The notes: generated by a model not told the origin, from the sequence alone. A stretch of DNA of 10,629 bases from Litorimonas sp964352855 (GCA_964352855.1 CAYGTR010000065.1:1-10629), one strand, 5' to 3'; positions 1 to 5,694 are shown, counted from the stretch's first letter. A program made the numbers and translations.

Positions 1-785
1 TGACCAACCGCTTTTCAGGCGCAATGACAGGCAAAGGCCTAGCCTATGGCGGAAGCCCCGCAAGGGTCGAGGCCACGGGCTATGGACTTATATATTTTTT
101 ACAGAATGTGCTCGAAGCGCATTTAGATGATATAAAAAACAAAACTATTCTCATTTCGGGCGCAGGCAATGTTGCGCTCCACGCAGCAGAAAAAGCCGTG
201 GCGGTTGGAGCGAAAGTTATAACATTATCTGACAGCAACGGAACGCTGATTAACGATGACGGTTTCACAGGCGACGACATCGCTTGGATCAAAGACCATA
301 AAGCGCAATCAGGAGCCAGCCTAAAAGCGTTCACAGATCAGCGCGGCGGCAAATTCAAAGCGGACGCGACACCGTGGTCAATCAAAGCCGATATTGCTCT
401 TCCTTGCGCCACGCAAAATGAAATTGATGCAGATGATGCAAAAGCGTTAGTCAATAATGGGATCAAATATCTGGCTGAGGGCGCGAATATGCCTTGCACC
501 GCTAAGGCAACGGAAACTATCCGTGATAAGGGTATTATCTACGTGCCTGGTAAGGCCTCTAACGCCGGGGGCGTCGCCTTAAGCGGCCTTGAAATGAGCC
601 AAAACGCGGCTTTTGAGCGGGGGGATTTCGACACGCTCAACACGCACCTTAAGACCATTATGACCCGCATACATGAAAGCTGCAAAACATATGGCAAGGT
701 CGATGACCATATCGATTACGTCCGCGGTGCCAACCGCGCCGCCTTTACTAAAGTGTCAGATGCACTTTTGGCTTTTGGTATTTAA
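1..785 (+). CDS. gdhA: NADP-type glutamate dehydrogenase, C-terminal part (5' end outside window)
   Basis: The enzyme reversibly aminates 2-oxoglutarate to glutamate with NADPH in the cytoplasm, for ammonium assimilation. The reading frame is open from base 3, so the ATG at 24 is internal and the gene is cut by the window edge. About 260 residues remain of the usual 445-450. The sequence opens with the family block TNRFSGAMTGKGLAYGGS, followed by EATGYG at the start of the nucleotide-binding domain. The Rossmann glycine motif GAGNVA and the strand-end SDSNG come next. Later blocks AEGANMP, VPGKASNAGGVA, GLEMSQN and the terminal GANRAAFTKVSDALL are all typical of hexameric NADP-GDH. SDSNG, with serine after the second strand, fits the NADP-dependent GdhA class rather than the NAD-dependent large GDHs. 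azoR starts 24 nt downstream on the same strand, so the two are probably co-transcribed. Identity is secure; the upstream regulation is not visible. Confidence 0.95.
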   Translation, partial: TNRFSGAMTGKGLAYGGSPARVEATGYGLIYFLQNVLEAHLDDIKNKTILISGAGNVALHAAEKAVAVGAKVITLSDSNGTLINDDGFTGDDIAWIKDHKAQSGASLKAFTDQRGGKFKADATPWSIKADIALPCATQNEIDADDAKALVNNGIKYLAEGANMPCTAKATETIRDKGIIYVPGKASNAGGVALSGLEMSQNAAFERGDFDTLNTHLKTIMTRIHESCKTYGKVDDHIDYVRGANRAAFTKVSDALLAFGI

Positions 786-809
786 CATTGAAATTGAGAA
801 GGAGCCCTT

Positions 810-1379
810 ATGCCCCATCGTATTTTACGCATTGATTCCAGTGCGCGCTACAGTAATTCAAAAAGTCGCGAGCGTGCCGATATACTGCTTAAGCATTTAT
901 CTAAAAACTATGGTGACATTCAAGTCACCGTACGCGACCTCGCCAAAGGCCTGCCCTTTGTGGATTATCAGTGGGTTGCCGCTAAAGGGGTTCCCAAAGA
1001 TGAACTGAAGTCGGCACAGCGTCAGACATTATCTTTGTCCTATGAATTAATTAATGAGCTCAAAGACAATGATACTATCCTTATCACAAGCCCGATTTAC
1101 AACTACCAAATCCCGGCGTGCCTTAAGGCGTGGATCGATTTGGTTGTGCTGCCACAACGCACTGTAAAAGTGACGGACGACGGATTTGAGGGCCTCCTTT
1201 CAGGCAAGCGGGCTGTTATACTCTTTGCCTCAAGCGGGACAGAAGTCGGCTCTGATATTGATTTTGCGAGTCCTTATCTCGTCCACATTATGAACTTTAT
1301 CGGTATTGATGATGTCACCATTTTGGGTGGCGTGGGCGATGTCGATGCAGACGCATTGATCAAGTCTTATCAGGCCTGA
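810..1379 (+). CDS. azoR: FMN-dependent NADH azoreductase-like flavodoxin-fold quinone reductase
   Basis: The 189-residue product belongs to the AzoR/AcpD family, soluble FMN enzymes that reduce quinones and azo compounds by two-electron transfer from NAD(P)H, probably against quinone or electrophile stress. The N-terminal strand ILRIDSSAR with following Ser residues (to about 19) forms the FMN phosphate loop. SPIYNYQIPACLKAWID (about 94-110) is the hallmark FMN/isoalloxazine block. FASSGTEVGS (about 139-148) is the second flavin loop. The C-terminal part (FIGIDDVTILGG) closes the fold. Length is slightly below the usual 195-210. The start is supported by GAGAAGGAG about 7 nt before the ATG. 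It lies 24 nt after gdhA and probably uses the same transcript. Its last 10 bases overlap the end of the convergent topoisomerase gene. The true substrate is unknown; azo reduction is a family label. Confidence 0.88.
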   Translation: MPHRILRIDSSARYSNSKSRERADILLKHLSKNYGDIQVTVRDLAKGLPFVDYQWVAAKGVPKDELKSAQRQTLSLSYELINELKDNDTILITSPIYNYQIPACLKAWIDLVVLPQRTVKVTDDGFEGLLSGKRAVILFASSGTEVGSDIDFASPYLVHIMNFIGIDDVTILGGVGDVDADALIKSYQA

Positions 1380-2335
1380 CCTTGACGCGTTAGAAAACTT
1401 AACATTAAACGTTCGTCCTTCCGCAGGCCACGTTTTTTTATATCTACATGTCGGGACGTATCATGACCCTCGGAAAGTAAAATAATATCAGGATGAATAT
1501 AGCTGCTGCGGCATATCGACGGCGTATTATGGAGACGTTTTGCGGCGGCTTCGCTCATGGCTTTTATGCTTGGTTTTGGTTTGGATAATGCATAGCTGAA
1601 AGCGGCGAGGCTACCGTGCCATGTGCGAAACGTTTTTAAAGTAAAGCCATCTTTGAGATAGCCATTGGCATCGGCGCTATCAAGATTATAAATCTCGCCG
1701 TCCTCACCAATGTATTGAAACAAATCTCGCCCGGGCAAATCATCAATCTCTTGCAGGACTTTGGCAAGTGTTCGATCTTTAATGACTTTTCGAGTGCGTT
1801 TTCCGCCTTTCGATGTGAAGTCCAGCCGCAGTGAGTTCTTCGAAATCCTAACGTGTCTCCGCTTAAGGGTCGTCGCGCCTGTAGCTTCATACGCGACACT
1901 TCCCGAACGTAGGGCCGCTTGATCAATGAGGCGCAAAAGGGCTGCGCTTACAAAATTCTTGTCCGCGCTACCGCTTCTCAGGTGTCGTGTCACTCGACGA
2001 CGAATAGATGGCAGCGCCTCTCCAAAGGCGCTGAGTTGAGAGAATTTCTGACGGCTACGATAGTCCGTCCAGTCCGTGTGATACCGATATTGTTTACGCC
2101 CTTTCTCGTCATAACCCGTTGCCTGCAAATGACCATGCGCATCGGCACATATCCAGACATTCACATAAGCCGGTGGCAAGCCAAGCGCTTTGATGCGTTC
2201 AAGGCTTTCTGACTCGGTCAGCAGTTTATCATCAACAACATAGCTGAAGTTATCACCATTTTGGAGGCGTTTTATGCCGGGTTCAGTGTCGCGGCTGTAA
2301 CGTAGGCCCTCAGGCATATTTATCGGTAAAGTCAC
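1370..2335 (-). CDS. DNA topoisomerase IB (bacterial/poxvirus type)
   Basis: This 321-residue enzyme relaxes positive and negative supercoils by nicking one strand through a 3'-phosphotyrosine link, without ATP. An N-terminal domain (about 1-85, with PAYVNVWICADAHGHLQATG) precedes the catalytic domain. Catalytic elements are visible: Arg143 in LRSGS, the GATTLKRRHV block (153-162), Lys in the TSKGGK beta-hairpin (174-179), Arg237 in FRTWHG and the nucleophile Tyr279 in CRSSYIHP. Length matches bacterial TopIB. The start codon is GTG at 2335. An AAAGG lies 6-7 nt upstream of it, and an EcfG-type promoter just beyond leaves a leader of only about 20 nt. An in-frame ATG at 2317 (residue 7) is the alternative. 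The gene converges on azoR and is divergent from the small membrane-protein genes at 2475. The promoter suggests induction in the general stress response, possibly to manage supercoiling or DNA damage under stress (inference). Confidence 0.95.
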   Translation of the reverse strand: MTLPINMPEGLRYSRDTEPGIKRLQNGDNFSYVVDDKLLTESESLERIKALGLPPAYVNVWICADAHGHLQATGYDEKGRKQYRYHTDWTDYRSRQKFSQLSAFGEALPSIRRRVTRHLRSGSADKNFVSAALLRLIDQAALRSGSVAYEATGATTLKRRHVRISKNSLRLDFTSKGGKRTRKVIKDRTLAKVLQEIDDLPGRDLFQYIGEDGEIYNLDSADANGYLKDGFTLKTFRTWHGSLAAFSYALSKPKPSIKAMSEAAAKRLHNTPSICRSSYIHPDIILLSEGHDTSRHVDIKKRGLRKDERLMLSFLTRQGQA

Positions 2336-2360
2336 GCAAAGCCTTTCGGTCAGGCAATTT

Positions 2361-2389
2361 TAAACGCAGCAAACGAGCAGAAGTTCCCT
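2361..2389 (-). promoter_or_regulatory. EcfG-type (general stress sigma factor) promoter for the topoisomerase IB gene
   Basis: Read on the minus strand, GGAAC (2387-2383) is followed by exactly 16 nt and then CGTT (2366-2363). This matches the alphaproteobacterial EcfG consensus GGAAC-N16/17-CGTT at every defined base. The predicted transcription start is near 2355, giving a leader of about 20 nt that contains the AAAGG ribosome binding site of the GTG start at 2335. The -35 element lies 13 bp from the -35 of the divergent promoter at 2401. Assignment is by consensus match only. Confidence 0.82.
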
Positions 2390-2400
2390 TATTTAATTTT

Positions 2401-2426
2401 GGAACATATCGAGGCGGTGAGCCGTT
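2401..2426 (+). promoter_or_regulatory. EcfG-type (general stress sigma factor) promoter for the small membrane-protein genes
   Basis: GGAAC (2401-2405), a 17-nt spacer and CGTT (2423-2426) match the EcfG consensus perfectly. The start of transcription would be near 2433-2436, about 40 nt before the ATG at 2475. It should drive the PLDc_N-like gene and the 146-residue membrane protein, and by read-through perhaps the phosphatase-family gene at 3230. Confidence 0.85.
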
Positions 2427-2474
2427 CTTCATGCAACTGGTCGATTTGGCCGCAGACATTACAGGAGAAAAAAT

Positions 2475-2660
2475 ATGTTAGAAGGTTTACTTGGTTTATT
2501 ACATTTAATTGTAGCTGTTTGGGCGATCATTAATATTGTCGGTTCTGGCACATCAACACTTAGTAAAGTACTCTGGACACTGTTTGTGCTGCTGTTCCCA
2601 CTTATCGGTCTCATCGTTTGGTTCTTTGCCGGACCAAAATCAGGTTCACGCCTCGCATAG
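2475..2660 (+). CDS. Small two-span membrane protein, PLDc_N-like
   Basis: The 61-residue product has two hydrophobic segments (about 5-22 and 31-52) and a short polar tail. The second segment, LWTLFVLLFPLIGLIVWFFAGPKSG, carries the pattern of the PLDc_N family: Trp, then a hydrophobic run with a central Pro-Leu-Ile-Gly, then Phe-Phe-x-Gly-Pro-Lys. That domain is found at the N terminus of cardiolipin-synthase-like phospholipases D and as free-standing small inner-membrane proteins. No phospholipase catalytic HKD motif is present, so this is not an enzyme by itself. The start has AGGAGA 8 nt upstream of the ATG. It is the first gene after a consensus EcfG promoter, and the next gene starts 46 nt after its stop, which suggests a stress-induced envelope operon. 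Cellular function is unknown. Confidence 0.85.
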   Translation: MLEGLLGLLHLIVAVWAIINIVGSGTSTLSKVLWTLFVLLFPLIGLIVWFFAGPKSGSRLA

Positions 2661-2706
2661 AGCCTGTCACGTTATTCATCACCTCAGAAAAAGAGAAGGA
2701 AATATT

Positions 2707-3147
2707 ATGTCAAACTATAATTCAAACGATCCCTACAACCGCCATGGTAATCGTCACGAGACACAAGATAACAAGAGCGGTAGCGGAAAAGCGGTCGGTA
2801 TCGCCTTCGCCGCAATTTTAATTGTTGGCGTTGCAGCCGCAGGCTTTTACCTCGTGGATGTTGATCAAACGAAAGAAGCGCGCCTACCCAATGTTGATGT
2901 AAGTGTGGAAAAGGGTCAAATGCCCGCCTATGATGTCGATGTGGCTGAAGTCAATATGACCCAAGAAGAGGTCGAGGTTGACGTTGACGTACCAACAATG
3001 GATGTTCAAACCGAAACAAAAACAATCGAAATTGAAGTGCCTGTCGACGTAGAGGCCGGCAAAAAAACAGAAACCGTGACCGTGCCAAGTCTCGATGTCG
3101 AGCGTCCGGAAGCTGACTCACCAAATAACGATCCTGATACTCAATAA
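2707..3147 (+). CDS. Single-span membrane protein with acidic Val/Asp-rich extracytoplasmic domain, function unknown
   Basis: I do not recognise a named family. The frame is open upstream to an ATG at 2536, but that stretch overlaps the previous gene in another frame. The ATG at 2707 has GAGAAGGA 6-8 nt upstream, giving 146 residues. Residues 1-28 are polar and Asn/His-rich. Residues 29-50 form one transmembrane helix (VGIAFAAILIVGVAAAGFYL). The rest is probably periplasmic and strongly acidic, with alternating hydrophobic and acidic/polar residues in loosely repeated strands: VDVSVEKG, YDVDVAEV, VEVDVDVP, IEIEVPVDVE and ETVTVPSLDV. This suggests a beta-rich domain of short repeats. It follows the PLDc_N-like gene by 46 nt under the same EcfG-type promoter, so a stress-related envelope role is likely (inference). 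The 3' end lies in a 20-bp tandem duplication. Confidence 0.8.
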   Translation: MSNYNSNDPYNRHGNRHETQDNKSGSGKAVGIAFAAILIVGVAAAGFYLVDVDQTKEARLPNVDVSVEKGQMPAYDVDVAEVNMTQEEVEVDVDVPTMDVQTETKTIEIEVPVDVEAGKKTETVTVPSLDVERPEADSPNNDPDTQ

Positions 3148-3172
3148 GTTATCCTGATAACCAATAAGTTAT
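3131..3172. repeat. 20-bp tandem duplication across a stop codon, with a palindrome at the junction
   Basis: Bases 3131-3150 and 3151-3170 are two adjacent 20-bp copies differing at two positions (copy positions 10 and 11), and the identity continues 2 bp further. The first copy encodes the last residues and stop codon of the membrane-protein gene. The second is non-coding. The junction creates GTTATC-CT-GATAAC (3148-3161), a perfect 6-bp inverted repeat with a 2-bp spacer. It is probably a local slippage duplication; an operator role for the palindrome is possible but unsupported. Confidence 0.75.
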
Positions 3173-3186
3173 TTCGACATTTCATA

Positions 3187-3216
3187 ATAGTCGCTCTTGT
3201 GGGCGGCTATTTTTGT
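3187..3216 (+). terminator. Rho-independent terminator or attenuator hairpin
   Basis: ATAGTCGC (3187-3194) pairs with GCGGCTAT (3203-3210) in 8 base pairs including one G-U, around an 8-nt loop, followed by a run of five T (3210-3214). It lies 40 nt after the stop at 3147. The ribosome binding site of the next gene (AGGA, 3220-3223) begins only about 6 nt after the T-run, so the element may act as a partial terminator or attenuator within an operon. Confidence 0.7.
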
Positions 3217-3229
3217 GTCAGGATAAGAT

Positions 3230-4201
3230 ATGGACTGGATCAAATTCATTTTTTATGTTTGGACGGCGGCTCTTCTGACTGGCACGCTTATTCCGCTTTT
3301 ACACGAGCAGACCTATTGGTTGCGCGCTTGGACCTATGCGCGATTACAAATGTTTGTGATGATCACACTAAGTGTTTTGATTCTATTGTTCGTGCTCGGC
3401 GTAGAGGGCTATGCAGACGGCATAGCGCTTGCTGCTATGGGGATCGGAGCAACGCTTTGTCTTTATGACATTTATCCGTTCACGCGGATTGCCCGAAAGC
3501 ACGTTAAATCGTTGAAGCCTGGACAGCCGCATGTTGCACTGCATATGCTGGTTGGTAATGTGTTGATGGATAATGACAACTATTCAGCCATGATAAAGAA
3601 AATCCTTAAACATGATCCCGACATTGTTTTTCTTGTTGAAACTAATCAAACATGGGCGGACAATCTTTCGTCTTTGAAGGATACATATTCGCATTACCAT
3701 CTTCTGCCGCTGGAAAATTATAATGGCATGTTGTTCTTTTCGAAATTCCCAATTCTAGACGTTCAAGAACGGTATCTGGTTCAAGACCACATCCCTTCAC
3801 TAACAATCAATTTAAACGTTGGCGAAAAAGATCCATTACGGTTTTACGGAGTCCATCCACGCCCCCCACGCCCTGAAGATAAAACGCAGCATCTTGATGA
3901 TGAACTTTTATTTTTTGCAAATGAAGCTGGCCACCACCTTACACCAGTCATTGTCACAGGTGATCTTAACGACGTTGGATGGTCATCCACAACGCGGCGT
4001 TTCTTGCGCGTCAGCGGGTTGCTTGATCCGCGCCGCGGGCGGGGATTATATAATAGTTACAATGCCAAGAATCCGCTTGTTCGATGGCCACTGGATCATG
4101 TTTTTCATTCAAAGCATTTCGCACTCAAAAAAATGTCGCGATTAGATGCAGATGGGTCAGATCATTTTCCACTTCTTATCGAGTTGGCCTTGTTGCGTTA
4201 A
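3230..4201 (+). CDS. Membrane-anchored endonuclease/exonuclease/phosphatase (EEP) family protein
   Basis: The 323-residue protein has an N-terminal membrane region with three hydrophobic helices (about 4-24, 39-57 and 62-80) and a C-terminal EEP domain from about residue 100. EEP enzymes are metal-dependent phosphodiesterases or phosphatases that include exonuclease III, DNase I and sphingomyelinase. The visible active-site elements are Asn110 (VGNVL), the metal-binding Glu137 (DIVFLVE), His209 in YGVHPRPP, GDLND (244-248), the Asp-His pair in PLDHVF (289-290) and the catalytic SDHFPL (310-315). All core residues are present, so the domain is probably active. The VHPRPP and membrane anchor resemble the uncharacterised bacterial subgroup whose catalytic domain faces the periplasm. 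The substrate (lipid, nucleotide or DNA) cannot be told from sequence. AGGATAAG lies just before the ATG. No promoter is evident, and the hairpin ending at 3216 lies immediately upstream. Confidence 0.92.
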   Translation: MDWIKFIFYVWTAALLTGTLIPLLHEQTYWLRAWTYARLQMFVMITLSVLILLFVLGVEGYADGIALAAMGIGATLCLYDIYPFTRIARKHVKSLKPGQPHVALHMLVGNVLMDNDNYSAMIKKILKHDPDIVFLVETNQTWADNLSSLKDTYSHYHLLPLENYNGMLFFSKFPILDVQERYLVQDHIPSLTINLNVGEKDPLRFYGVHPRPPRPEDKTQHLDDELLFFANEAGHHLTPVIVTGDLNDVGWSSTTRRFLRVSGLLDPRRGRGLYNSYNAKNPLVRWPLDHVFHSKHFALKKMSRLDADGSDHFPLLIELALLR

Positions 4202-4249
4202 TCGTACAACAACTTGCTTTTCATTTTATTGCCTTCTTTCTTTAAGCCG

Positions 4250-4274
4250 GGAACGCATTGGTTCGGCTCGCGTA
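4250..4274 (+). promoter_or_regulatory. EcfG-like promoter for the FNT-family gene
   Basis: GGAAC (4250-4254), a 16-nt spacer and CGTA (4271-4274) match the EcfG consensus GGAAC-N16/17-CGTT with one mismatch at the last -10 base. Predicted transcription would begin near 4282, about 25 nt before the ATG at 4308. It is the third such element in 1.9 kb, which strengthens the call despite the mismatch. Confidence 0.68.
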
Positions 4275-4307
4275 ATGTAGGAGTGCAATCAATAAAGGCG
4301 ACCCTCC

Positions 4308-5096
4308 ATGAGCAATATATCCGAAAACGGACAACATCTTGATAGTTTGGCTGTTTATAGAGTTATATCTCAAGAGGGTCTGAACGAACTTGCGCGACCT
4401 AATCAATCTATCTTTTGGTCTTCAATAGCGGCAGGCCTCGCGATTGCTTTCTCTGTCATTATAGAAGCCGCCTTACGCGCCCATTTGCCGGATGCGCCCT
4501 ACCGTCACCTGATCGAAAGTTTGGGGTATACAAGTGGTTTCGTGATCGTCATTTTATGCCGTTTGCAACTGTTCACGGAAAATACCATCACGCCTGTTTT
4601 GCCAGTTTTAAAACGCAGGAACCGCACAATATTTATGAAAACCCTGCGTCTGTGGGGAGTATGTTTTAGCGGAAATATGATCGGTACTTTCGCCATTGCC
4701 GCTGCGCTTTTCTACCTTCCGGTCATTGATGAGGACACCAAGTTGGCCGTTACATCTCTTGCTGACCATGTCGCCGCCATTAGCACTAGTGACAGTCTGG
4801 CCCGAGGTATTCCAGCCGGCTTTCTTATCGCGGCCCTCGTCTGGATGCTACCCAGTTCCAAAGGTTCAGAATTTTTAGTTATTGTCTTTATGACCTATCT
4901 AATTGCCATAGGTGATTTCACCCATGTTATCGCGGGATCTGTTGAGTTGTTTTACGTTGGCTTTGGCGACATGTCGCGCTTCCCTGATCTGCTGGTCGGC
5001 AATTTGCTCCCCACTTTGATAGGTAATATCGTCGGCGGAACAGGCCTATTTGCCCTTATCGCTTGGGCACAAGTTGAGGCAGAAATGCCGGAATAA
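4308..5096 (+). CDS. Formate/nitrite transporter (FNT) family membrane protein, YfdC-like
   Basis: The 262-residue protein has the six-helix pattern of FNT channels, pentameric inner-membrane pores for small monovalent anions. The N-terminal cytoplasmic stretch (about 1-35) ends in the amphipathic segment GLNELARPNQSIFWSS. The hydrophobic segments lie at about 36-58, 69-88, 112-136, 166-184, 190-212 and 230-256. The diagnostic loop LCRLQLFTENTITPVLPVL (about 82-100) matches the YfdC branch, where most members have GRQQLFTENT. This Arg/Gln-rich loop separates it from FocA and NirC. Substrates of the YfdC branch are not established, so naming it a formate or nitrite transporter would overreach. 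AAAGG lies 10 nt upstream of the ATG. The EcfG-like promoter at 4250 implies stress induction as a single-gene unit. I see no terminator after the stop. Confidence 0.92.
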   Translation: MSNISENGQHLDSLAVYRVISQEGLNELARPNQSIFWSSIAAGLAIAFSVIIEAALRAHLPDAPYRHLIESLGYTSGFVIVILCRLQLFTENTITPVLPVLKRRNRTIFMKTLRLWGVCFSGNMIGTFAIAAALFYLPVIDEDTKLAVTSLADHVAAISTSDSLARGIPAGFLIAALVWMLPSSKGSEFLVIVFMTYLIAIGDFTHVIAGSVELFYVGFGDMSRFPDLLVGNLLPTLIGNIVGGTGLFALIAWAQVEAEMPE

Positions 5097-5344
5097 CCTG
5101 CTACTAAACCATTGAGACCTGCAAGGGCGCGCAACACGTGACTTTAATATTCACGATTTTCTCCTTCTTGATTGTGAAAATCCAGATATAGTCAGAACTC
5201 TATAATTCAGCTGACGTCTGCTTGAATGTTATCGCCATGACTGGCTATGCAACGGGTTTATTGAGCTATAGCGACCACTTAAGAACGTCTAAAAACATAG
5301 CAGTTTTACAGCTAGTCAATCCTGTATGAGAGCGACGGGATGAT

Positions 5345-5359
5345 TATCAAAATTTGATA
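5345..5359. repeat. AT-rich 15-bp palindrome followed by a T-run
   Basis: TATCAAA-A-TTTGATA is a perfect 7-bp inverted repeat around one base, followed after one base by six T (5361-5366). It could be an operator for a helix-turn-helix regulator. It could also be a weak rightward terminator, though the stem is almost all A-T and lies 250 nt after the FNT stop codon. The symmetry is seen directly; neither function is demonstrated. Confidence 0.4.
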
Positions 5360-5496
5360 CTTTTTTGCAATTCTATTCCAACGTCCTGTGTGGAGATATT
5401 TCACCATTTAGTAGGCAGCTTTAAATCGCGGCATTTAAGACTCTCACGATGTGGGGTTAAAATCTAGAGCCCTCATCCTACCCACGAATCTCGCGC

Positions 5497-5505
5497 TTAT
5501 CCACA
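5497..5505 (+). promoter_or_regulatory. Perfect DnaA box upstream of dnaE
   Basis: TTATCCACA is identical to the strongest E. coli-type DnaA box. It lies 30 bp upstream of the predicted -35 of the dnaE unit and between two GANTC sites. A single box near a replication gene may let DnaA influence dnaE transcription (inference). One 9-mer on its own can occur by chance. Confidence 0.5.
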
Positions 5506-5534
5506 GGCGATAGGACTATATCCCCAGAATCAGT

Positions 5535-5562
5535 TTGACTTAGCTGTAAACTAGTGTAGAAC
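5535..5562 (+). promoter_or_regulatory. Probable housekeeping promoter for the small peptide gene and dnaE
   Basis: TTGACT (5535-5540), a 16-nt spacer and TAGAAC (5557-5562) match the sigma-70 consensus at five and four of six positions. Transcription would start near 5569, 30 nt before the ATG at 5599 and 150 nt before dnaE. A degenerate AGAAC with GTT farther downstream also vaguely resembles EcfG elements, but that match is too weak to call. Confidence 0.5.
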
Positions 5563-5598
5563 AAAGATAGAACATTAATAGTTTTATTGGGGATAAAA

Positions 5599-5694
5599 AT
5601 GGTAAAACAACTTGCAATGGATGTGATTTCCGGTGCCGTTCTGGCAGGGTTTGTCGGTGTTATGACAATGTGGATGATGGTGCTTGGCGGTTAA
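5599..5694 (+). CDS. Possible 31-residue single-span membrane peptide
   Basis: A short open frame begins ATG at 5599 with TTGGGGAT about 7 nt upstream, and ends in TAA 27 nt before dnaE. The product starts MVKQLAMDVISGAVLAG and continues as one hydrophobic, Met-rich and Gly-rich helix (about residues 9-29) with no clear soluble part. It sits alone between the predicted promoter and dnaE, so it would be translated from the same message. I do not recognise a family. The good ribosome binding site, the membrane-helix composition and the tight spacing favour a real microprotein. Its small size leaves chance as a serious alternative, and it could act only as a translated leader for dnaE. Confidence 0.5.
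   Translation: MVKQLAMDVISGAVLAGFVGVMTMWMMVLGG

Larger units (their letters stand above)
5097..5598. other. Gene-poor intergenic region between the FNT gene and the dnaE unit
   Basis: About 500 nt with no convincing protein gene on either strand. It contains an AT-rich 15-bp palindrome (5345-5359) followed by six T, three GANTC sites (5439, 5486 and 5527), a perfect DnaA box (5497-5505) and a housekeeping-type promoter (5535-5562). Short open frames exist (for example 5237-5329 on plus and 5154-5104 on minus), but neither looks like a known protein. The right half looks like the regulatory region of the dnaE transcript. Confidence 0.7.

Noticed and set aside
240..265. GGAAC-N16-GGTT inside gdhA resembling an EcfG promoter
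   Set aside because: It lies deep in a coding region with no suitably placed gene start after it, and the -10 is imperfect.
2431..2481. 16-codon upstream frame (ATG at 2431) overlapping the start of the PLDc_N-like gene
   Set aside because: The predicted EcfG transcription start falls at or after its ATG, it has no ribosome binding site, and the peptide has no recognisable features.
2536..2706. N-terminal extension of the acidic membrane protein to an ATG at 2536
   Set aside because: It overlaps the PLDc_N-like gene out of frame, is Cys/His/Ser-rich in an unlikely way, and the ATG at 2707 has a strong ribosome binding site.
5104..5154. Minus-strand 16-codon frame with a GTG start behind a strong GAAGGAG
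   Set aside because: The ribosome binding site is good, but the peptide is very short, Cys-rich and unrecognised, and no promoter is clear; chance is the simplest reading.
5237..5329. Plus-strand 30-codon frame starting MTGYATGLLSY
   Set aside because: There is no ribosome binding site or promoter, and the composition gives no membrane or domain signal.
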